This document shows, piece by piece, positions 58,589 to 64,000 of a stretch of 64,000 nucleotides of DNA; the first letter of the stretch is position 1; each line of letters starts with the position of its first letter. Under the pieces are notes generated by a model, which had not been told where the DNA came from, searched no databases, and was given only the letters and a program-made list of their open reading frames with translations. The stretch is from Intrasporangiaceae bacterium URHB0013. GTDB taxonomy: Bacteria; Actinomycetota; Actinomycetes; Actinomycetales; Dermatophilaceae. The translations under genes and the position numbers were made by a program. The DNA lies in NCBI GenBank assembly GCA_000620545.1, contig JIBA01000003.1:62001-126000 (forward strand), given 5' to 3'.

Positions 58589-59874
58589 CGGCGCACCCTG
58601 CTCGTCTTCGTCGAGGCCGTGTCGAGCGACATCTCGTCGATCTTCGACGCCCCCTTCTTGAGGCGGACGGTGCCGGTGTCCGCGTCGTCGATCTCGACCA
58701 CCTTCTTGAGCCGGGTCGTCATGTCGTCGTTGCCAGTGGCGTCGGCGAGCTGCACGGCCCGGCCGAGCTTGGCGGTGGCGACGTCGTCCTGTCCGGCGGC
58801 CTTGGCAGCGAGCCCCTCCTGGATGACCGTCGCGAGCTCGGCCTGCCCGGTGTACGCCGCGACGGCAGGGTCGATGCGCGTCGTCAGCGAGTCGTCGTTG
58901 CTCCACTTGGCCTTGACGAGCGCCTGCGCGACGGGGTCACCGCCGAGGGAGAACTGGACGCGGGCCGCGAGCTGCTCCTGGCCGAGCGTGCGGGCGGGGA
59001 GGCGGACGGCCACGTGGTAGTCGCGACTCTCGTCGGACCACGCTCCGGTCGGGTAGGCGCCGGTCAGCGGGTTGAGGACGGTGCGCCGCGACGTGAGGTC
59101 CTCGAGCGTCGGTGACACCTGCTTGACGAAGAGCAGCTCGGCGCCCTGAGGGACCCAGACGCGCAGCTCCGAGTTGGCGACACCACGCGACATCGACGCC
59201 CGCATCATCGCCTCGAACTCGGCGGCCATCTCCTCCGGGGCCGGGATGAGGTCGACGGTGCCGAGCAGGGCAGAGGCGATGCCACGCACCTCGTCGACGC
59301 GCCACTGGTCGCCGACGCCGCGGCAGTCGCACTGGAACGCGCCGACGCAGCTCTGGACCGCGGCCTGCAGCGACCGAGGGGTCTCGCCCTCGTTCACGCC
59401 GTCGGTGAGCAGGATCGCGTGGCGCTTCGTCACGTGCGGCACGGTCTCGAAGATCTGCCGGGCGAGGGTGAGCCAGGTTCCCATCGCCGTGCCGCCGTTG
59501 GCGCGCAGGCCGTCGATGGCGCGGTTGGCCTCGCCGCGGGTGTGCGCCGACATCGGCACCAAGGCACCCTGGTGGCTGTACGGGTAGACGATCTGGGCCG
59601 TGCCGTTGCCCGACACGATGGAGAAGAGCGTGCCGTCGACCATCTCGGCCAGTGCGGCCTTCGCTGCCTCGCCTGCGGCCTGGACGCCGCGGCGACCCAT
59701 CGAGCCGGACGTGTCGATGAGGATGACCTCGGCGGCCGAGCCCGGGTCGGGCAGCCCGGCCGAGGTCGTCCCTGCCGACGCGCCGGTCGAGGTGACGCGG
59801 ACGATCGCGTGCACATCGGTGCCGCCGTCGGGCAGGAACTCGTTCTGGAACACGTCTGCCGTGAAGTCAGCCAT
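58585..59874 (-). CDS. vWA-domain protein of the PknG-like operon
   Basis: This 429-residue cytosolic protein has VILIDTSGSMGRRGVQAAGE, then a conserved Thr in GGTAMGTW and HAILLTDGVNEG, so all metal-site residues are present. The vWA domain (~45-230) is followed by a beta-rich region and a C-terminal region that ends in a Lys/Thr-rich tail. It is likely a scaffold that binds a partner through Mg2+. ATG 59874 is chosen; it overlaps the phosphatase stop by eight bases and ends inside the FHA gene start. Confidence 0.9.
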   Translation of the reverse strand: MADFTADVFQNEFLPDGGTDVHAIVRVTSTGASAGTTSAGLPDPGSAAEVILIDTSGSMGRRGVQAAGEAAKAALAEMVDGTLFSIVSGNGTAQIVYPYSHQGALVPMSAHTRGEANRAIDGLRANGGTAMGTWLTLARQIFETVPHVTKRHAILLTDGVNEGETPRSLQAAVQSCVGAFQCDCRGVGDQWRVDEVRGIASALLGTVDLIPAPEEMAAEFEAMMRASMSRGVANSELRVWVPQGAELLFVKQVSPTLEDLTSRRTVLNPLTGAYPTGAWSDESRDYHVAVRLPARTLGQEQLAARVQFSLGGDPVAQALVKAKWSNDDSLTTRIDPAVAAYTGQAELATVIQEGLAAKAAGQDDVATAKLGRAVQLADATGNDDMTTRLKKVVEIDDADTGTVRLKKGASKIDEMSLDTASTKTSRVRR

Positions 59875-61138
59875 CGGTCGGGTCCCCTTCCAGCGGCGCC
59901 GTTGCGGTCGCCTCGGTCGTCGTCGTCGATCCTCGCCCAGCCAGTCTCGCGAGGGCAACCGTGATGTTGTCGCGCCCACCCTGCCCGTTGGCGAAGTCGA
60001 CGAGGGCCTGGGCCACCGTGGTGGGCGTGACCTCGTCGAGCCGTCCGGCCGCGTCGTGCAGCAGAGCCCGCAGCGCCTCGGCGTCGGAGCAGTAGTTCCA
60101 GAGCCCGTCGGAGCAGACCATGAGCCATCCCGGTGTCGCCGTCAGCGTCGTCAGGTGCGGCGTGAGATCCGGAGGAGCGTCCTTGCCGAGCCAGCGCGTG
60201 ATCGAGTGCGCGTGCGGTCCGGTCTCGGCCTCCAGCCTCGGGACTCCCGCGGCCATCTGCTCCTGGGCGAAGGAGTCGTCGCGGCCGAGCTGGCGCGCGG
60301 GCTCGCCCACGCCGTCGGGAAGCCAGTAGACGCGGCTGTCGCCGACGTTGCCGGCCACGATGACGTCGTCCTCGACGACCGCGGCCGCGAAGGTGCACGA
60401 CGGTGGGTTGGGCACGTCCTCCACCACGGAGACGGCGACGGCCTCGTTGGCGCGGGCAACGGCGTTCGTGAGTGCTCGGCCCGCTCCTGCCGCCCAGGCG
60501 TCCGGGGTGCCGACCCCCTTGGGGAACGGCTGGTCGAGGACGGATCGGGCGGCCTTCGCGGCGGCGAGCGAGGCGATGTGCGAGTCGGTCGCCATCGAGA
60601 CCCCGTCGCACACGACGAGGACCGCCCGCGATCCCGGCGCCTCGGTGGCGCTGAGCGACATGGCGTCCTCGTTGCGGGCGTGGCGCTTGCCGATGTCGCA
60701 GACACCGCCGACCCAGGCCGTCGGTGACTCGACGAGGTGGTCGCGCGGGTTGGGCGGCGGCGTGCCGCAGTGGTCGCAGTAGCCGTCGACGATGCGACCC
60801 TCACCGCAGGCGTGGCAGGTGAGGTCCTCCGTCACGGGGCCGACGGCCGAGGAGGGCACGGCCCCGGTCCACCCGACGTCGAGCGGGGACTCCTCGCCGG
60901 CGGGGGCGGTCTGCGGCGTGGCGGAGGCGAGGAGGGTGTCGTCCGAGACGTCGGCGGGTGGCTGCGGCTCGCCCGAGGCACGGACCGCGACGACGAGGTC
61001 GGCGCCGCACGCCTCGCAGAAGGTCGACTCGGCCGCGTTGGCCGTGCCGCAGACCGGGCAGTCCCGCGACGCGATCGACTCGGTCGCAGGGAGGACGGGA
61101 GCTGGCTGGCTCGCTCCCGTCGTCGGGATGTCGGTCAC
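59867..61138 (-). CDS. PP2C-type Ser/Thr phosphatase with zinc ribbons
   Basis: This is a 423-residue protein. Residues 27-44 (CPVCGTANAAESTFCEAC) and ~108-125 (CHACGEGRIVDGYCDHC) are zinc ribbons. The PP2C domain then has GKRHARNEDAM, VVCDGVSM (metal-binding Asp), NVGDSRVYWL and SDGLWNY, then GGRDNITVALA. All metal-ligand aspartates are visible. It should dephosphorylate targets of the kinase that precedes it. GTG 61138 overlaps the kinase stop. Confidence 0.95.
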   Translation of the reverse strand: MTDIPTTGASQPAPVLPATESIASRDCPVCGTANAAESTFCEACGADLVVAVRASGEPQPPADVSDDTLLASATPQTAPAGEESPLDVGWTGAVPSSAVGPVTEDLTCHACGEGRIVDGYCDHCGTPPPNPRDHLVESPTAWVGGVCDIGKRHARNEDAMSLSATEAPGSRAVLVVCDGVSMATDSHIASLAAAKAARSVLDQPFPKGVGTPDAWAAGAGRALTNAVARANEAVAVSVVEDVPNPPSCTFAAAVVEDDVIVAGNVGDSRVYWLPDGVGEPARQLGRDDSFAQEQMAAGVPRLEAETGPHAHSITRWLGKDAPPDLTPHLTTLTATPGWLMVCSDGLWNYCSDAEALRALLHDAAGRLDEVTPTTVAQALVDFANGQGGRDNITVALARLAGRGSTTTTEATATAPLEGDPTDG

Positions 61139-63603
61139 GAGAGGCTCCAGGGTCGGATGGCGTTGGCCTCGTCCACGAGGGGAACGCGCTCGGACAGGTC
61201 AGGGGTGCGCTTGGCCAGCTCGCGCAGGGCCTCCTCGAGCCCGGTTCGCAGGCCGTTGGGGGTGCCCTTGTGCTCGCCGAGGCGGACGTCGGCCTTGTTG
61301 CCGCTCTTCTCCACCGTCGCAAGCGCCTCACGGTAGATGAGCGTCGTGAGCTCGGCCCGGCGCCGCGCCGACAGCGACGTGTCGTCGAGGGTGCGCAGGG
61401 CCTCGGCGAGGTCGGGCAGTCCCCGGTTCGCCTTGGTGAGCAGCTCGGCGAGCCCCGCACGCGCCGTGCGGTAGGCGCTCGACTGGACCGGGACGAGGCG
61501 GTATGCCGCCACGGCGCCCTCCACGTCGGTGCGTGCCGCCCGGATGCGGGCGAGTCCGAAGGCCGCCATCGGCACGTAGGTCGCGTCGGTGCGGGCGCAC
61601 GCCACGTAGAGGTTCTCGGCGACGGCGTCGTCACCGGCCTGCTCCGAGGCCTGGGCGAGCGCCAGCTTCGGGGCCAGCTCGCCCGGCACCTGCCCGTAGA
61701 CGGCGTTGAACGCGGCCTGGGCCGCGCGTGCGTCGCCTCGCTCGAGGGCGGCAAGACCCTGGATCCAGACGGCTCGCCACTCCCACGGGTCGGCCCTGAG
61801 CAGCTCGCCCGCGGTGGCCTCTGCGATGTCGGGCTGGCCCGCGTCGAGGGCGGTGCGGGCCTGCTCGAGCAGCACCTCGGTCGTGCGCACCGCCGCGCGC
61901 CGGAGGGTGGCGAGGCGTTCCTCCGGGGAGCCGGCCACGGTGGTCAGCCAGCCGGTCTGCGGGTCGTGCGGATCCCGGCGCAGTGCCGGCAGGTTGCGCC
62001 AGTCGTCCGGTTCGACGCCCGGCGTCGGCACGTCGAACAGGAGCGAGCTGACCGTCGTCGAGGCGGCGCCCGAACCGCGGTCGAGGGCGACGACCTCGCG
62101 CAGCACGCCCACCATCTGCGAGCGGAGCTCGTCGGCGGAGACGAAGCGGTCGTCGCGGTTGGGCGCGCAGGCCTTGGCGACGAGGCGGTAGAAGGAGTCG
62201 TACCGCTGGAAGACCGGCACGGTGTCCTGGGCCGGCAGGGTGTTGAGGTAGGTGGTCTGGTAGCCGCGGAACTCCATCGTCAGCACGACGAGCGTCCGGC
62301 CGATCGTGTAGATGTCCGAGGCCACGGAGACGCCGAGCTCGGCGACCTCGGGGGCCTGGTAGCCCACGGTGCCGAAGATGGCCGAGTCGTCGTCGTCGGC
62401 CCGGCGCACGCCGCCGAGGTCGATGAGCTTGACCTCGTCGCCCACCTGGATGATGTTGTCGGGCTTGAAGTCGCAGTAGACGAGCCCGAGGTCGTGGAGG
62501 TACTGGAACGACGGCAGGATCTCGAGGATGTAGGCGAGAGCCTGGTCCACCGGCAGCGGGTCGTACTTCCCGGCGGCCTGGAGGCGCTGCTTGAGGATCG
62601 ACTTGAGCGACGTGCCGCCGACGTACTCCATGACGATGTAGCCGGCGTCGTCGTGGGTCACGAAGTTGTAGATCTCGACGATGCTCGGGTGCGACACCTG
62701 CGCGAGGAAGCGCTGCTCGGCGATCGCCGCGGCCAGGGCGTCGGGGTCGGCCGAGTTGAGCAGGCCCTTGAGCACGACCCACCGGTCGGAGACGTTCTTG
62801 TCGCGCGCGAGGTAGATCCAGCCGAGGCCACCGTGGGCGAGGCAGCCGGCGACCTCGTACTGCCCGGCGACGAGGTCGCCCGCCTTGAGCTTGGGGTCGA
62901 AGGAGAAGGGGTGGCGGCAGTTGGCGCAGAAGCCGGTGGTGCGGCCGGGCTTGCCGTCGCGTCCGCGACCGACGGGCTCGCCGCACTTGGGGCAGAAGCG
63001 CTTGTTCTCGGGCACCGACGGGTTGGTGAGCAGTGCCTTCTCGGCGTCGATCTCGGGCGCCGGCCGCACCGAGGTGATGCCGCCGCCGAGGCGGGCCGAG
63101 CGGAGCCGCTGTGAGCCCCCGGTGCGACGGGTGGCCACGGATCCGGCCTCGCGGGCGCGCTTGGAGCCCAGGGCGGCCGACGCGAGATTGCTCGATGCCG
63201 CGGAGCGCGTGGAGATCTCGGGCCCGACGCCTCCGGTGGCCCCGTTCGCGGCGATGACGCCTGCCCCACCGGCCTGGCCCGAGGGCGCGGCATAGCCCGC
63301 GACGCCGAGCTGGTCGGCCGGCGTGCCGCAGACGTTGCAGTAGCCCGCCTCGATCGTCCCGCTGCAGCCGGGTTGCTGGCAGGCGCCGCCCTCGGGGATC
63401 GAGGGGGTGACGGCCGGTGCCGCGGCGCGTGCGGGGGGCCCGACGGGGTCGGCAGGGCCGGTGGGGCCGGCGGAACCCGGAGTCCCGCGCCCTCCCACCG
63501 AGGCGCTGACGACGGGGGCGGGGGTGGACCCGGCGGCCATGCCGCAGACGTCGCAGTAGCCGTCGATGATCGTTCCGGTGCAGCCCGGTTGCGTGCAGTT
63601 CAT
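61135..63603 (-). CDS. pknG: PknG-like Ser/Thr protein kinase
   Basis: This 822-residue kinase has zinc ribbons at the N-terminus (CTGTIIDGYCDVCG, CSGTIEAGYCNVCG) and again at ~200-240. The kinase domain (~255-510) has CLAHGGLGWIYLARD, VLKGLL (invariant Lys), CDFKPDNIIQ for the catalytic loop and LIDLGGVRR for the Asp of the DFG position. As in M. tuberculosis PknG it is non-RD. The C-terminal ~300 residues are a TPR domain. PknG controls 2-oxoglutarate metabolism through FHA proteins. ATG 63603 overlaps the stop of the gene before it. Confidence 0.95.
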   Translation of the reverse strand: MNCTQPGCTGTIIDGYCDVCGMAAGSTPAPVVSASVGGRGTPGSAGPTGPADPVGPPARAAAPAVTPSIPEGGACQQPGCSGTIEAGYCNVCGTPADQLGVAGYAAPSGQAGGAGVIAANGATGGVGPEISTRSAASSNLASAALGSKRAREAGSVATRRTGGSQRLRSARLGGGITSVRPAPEIDAEKALLTNPSVPENKRFCPKCGEPVGRGRDGKPGRTTGFCANCRHPFSFDPKLKAGDLVAGQYEVAGCLAHGGLGWIYLARDKNVSDRWVVLKGLLNSADPDALAAAIAEQRFLAQVSHPSIVEIYNFVTHDDAGYIVMEYVGGTSLKSILKQRLQAAGKYDPLPVDQALAYILEILPSFQYLHDLGLVYCDFKPDNIIQVGDEVKLIDLGGVRRADDDDSAIFGTVGYQAPEVAELGVSVASDIYTIGRTLVVLTMEFRGYQTTYLNTLPAQDTVPVFQRYDSFYRLVAKACAPNRDDRFVSADELRSQMVGVLREVVALDRGSGAASTTVSSLLFDVPTPGVEPDDWRNLPALRRDPHDPQTGWLTTVAGSPEERLATLRRAAVRTTEVLLEQARTALDAGQPDIAEATAGELLRADPWEWRAVWIQGLAALERGDARAAQAAFNAVYGQVPGELAPKLALAQASEQAGDDAVAENLYVACARTDATYVPMAAFGLARIRAARTDVEGAVAAYRLVPVQSSAYRTARAGLAELLTKANRGLPDLAEALRTLDDTSLSARRRAELTTLIYREALATVEKSGNKADVRLGEHKGTPNGLRTGLEEALRELAKRTPDLSERVPLVDEANAIRPWSLS

Positions 63604-64000
63604 GGGCGGGGCCTCTGGGCTCGGGGTGCGGACGGACGGGGGGTGGTGCGCCCGGCACGCGGCTGGGGACGGGTCGCTGCGTCGACGTAGGCCTGGAAGG
63701 CGGCCGCGAGGGCACGGGCGCGGGTGATGGGTAGCGGCCGTGAGGCGAGGGTCTCGTCGAGACGTCGGCGCAGCTCGGTCACGTCGGCCTGCGCCTCGGG
63801 CGTCAGGGTCGCCGACGAGGCCATGGCGTTGACGGCACCCACGAGCCCCACGACCTCGTCGCGCTCGGCCAGCCCGGCGGCATACGTCTCGTGGGCGAGG
63901 TCAAGGGCGCGCGAGACCCGCTCCAGCTTCTCGCGGTATGCCGTGAGCTCGGCCGCCGCCTGCGGCACGGGTCCCAGCGCACGCACGTTGGGGATCGCGA
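63600..64000 (-). CDS. Hypothetical protein, N-terminus outside window
   Basis: About 133 codons are visible and the frame continues past the right edge, so the N-terminus is missing. The part seen is helical and charged (TAYREKLERVSRALDLAHE, then LTPEAQADVTELRRRLDETL). It ends in a basic Pro/Arg tail and shows no recognised domain. Its stop overlaps the kinase start, placing it in the phospho-signalling operon. A coiled-coil-type partner for the kinase or a substrate is possible. Confidence 0.75.
   Translation of the reverse strand, partial: AIPNVRALGPVPQAAAELTAYREKLERVSRALDLAHETYAAGLAERDEVVGLVGAVNAMASSATLTPEAQADVTELRRRLDETLASRPLPITRARALAAAFQAYVDAATRPQPRAGRTTPRPSAPRAQRPRP

Noticed and set aside
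1-64000. CRISPR arrays, rRNA or tRNA genes, insertion sequences
   Set aside because: I saw no regularly spaced 25-40-bp repeats with spacers, no cloverleaf with CCA-end context and no transposase. The direct repeats found are few and imperfect.

Overview
The window is high-G+C DNA with GTG/TTG starts, stop/start overlaps (ATGA, GTGA), several apparent leaderless promoters, a PknG-type kinase, a BldG-type STAS protein, an AfsR-type SARP and 13E12-type DUF222/HNH genes. This points to an actinobacterial chromosome, most likely Micrococcales (Intrasporangiaceae-like by inference). I see no rRNA, tRNA, CRISPR or insertion sequence.

Layout. 1-13.4 kb: a complete Tad/Flp pilus locus (two Flp pilins, TadE, TadG-like, CpaB, CpaE, CpaF, a vWA-TadB fusion, TadC). 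It is flanked by polytopic GT-C-like membrane proteins and followed by a GT87-like protein and an acyltransferase. 13.6-21.4 kb: a secreted surface protein, a DEAD-box helicase, a Tat-exported protein, an FMN reductase, a ribbon-helix-helix protein and a DUF222/HNH protein. 21.8-26.8 kb: acs, a TrmB/LuxR-like regulator and trpS. trpS has a leader peptide with two Trp codons and a hairpin that covers its ribosome binding site. 26.8-33.2 kb: a Fic-like protein, two probable small RNAs (Ms1-like and 6C) and a second, reduced Tad locus of the actinobacterial 'helicase/secretion neighbourhood' type. 33.2-38 kb: an Rrf2 regulator and the sulfate ABC importer. 38.2-46.4 kb: a subtilisin-like protease, a DECH helicase, BldG and a methyltransferase. 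46.4-51.2 kb: a TetR regulator and a heterodimeric ABC exporter. 51.2-56.4 kb: a large SARP regulator surrounded by small secreted proteins, including a 53-residue peptide. Three promoters there carry GTTAG direct repeats with exactly 11-bp periodicity. 56.4-57.5 kb: SoxR and a P-loop kinase. 57.6-64 kb: a tightly overlapping phospho-signalling operon (PknG-like kinase, PP2C phosphatase, vWA and FHA proteins).

How the parts work together. The first Tad locus looks complete apart from a prepilin peptidase and may be coupled to surface glycan or acyl chemistry by its neighbours. The second keeps the ATPase, platform proteins and pseudopilins. Its CpaE/Ssd partner lacks the Walker A lysines. The SARP island reads as a small regulon for secreted products. 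The trpS leader offers a self-contained explanation of how charged tRNA(Trp) could set synthetase expression. The terminal operon pairs a kinase and phosphatase with a phosphothreonine reader and a vWA scaffold, three of them carrying Cys-rich zinc ribbons.
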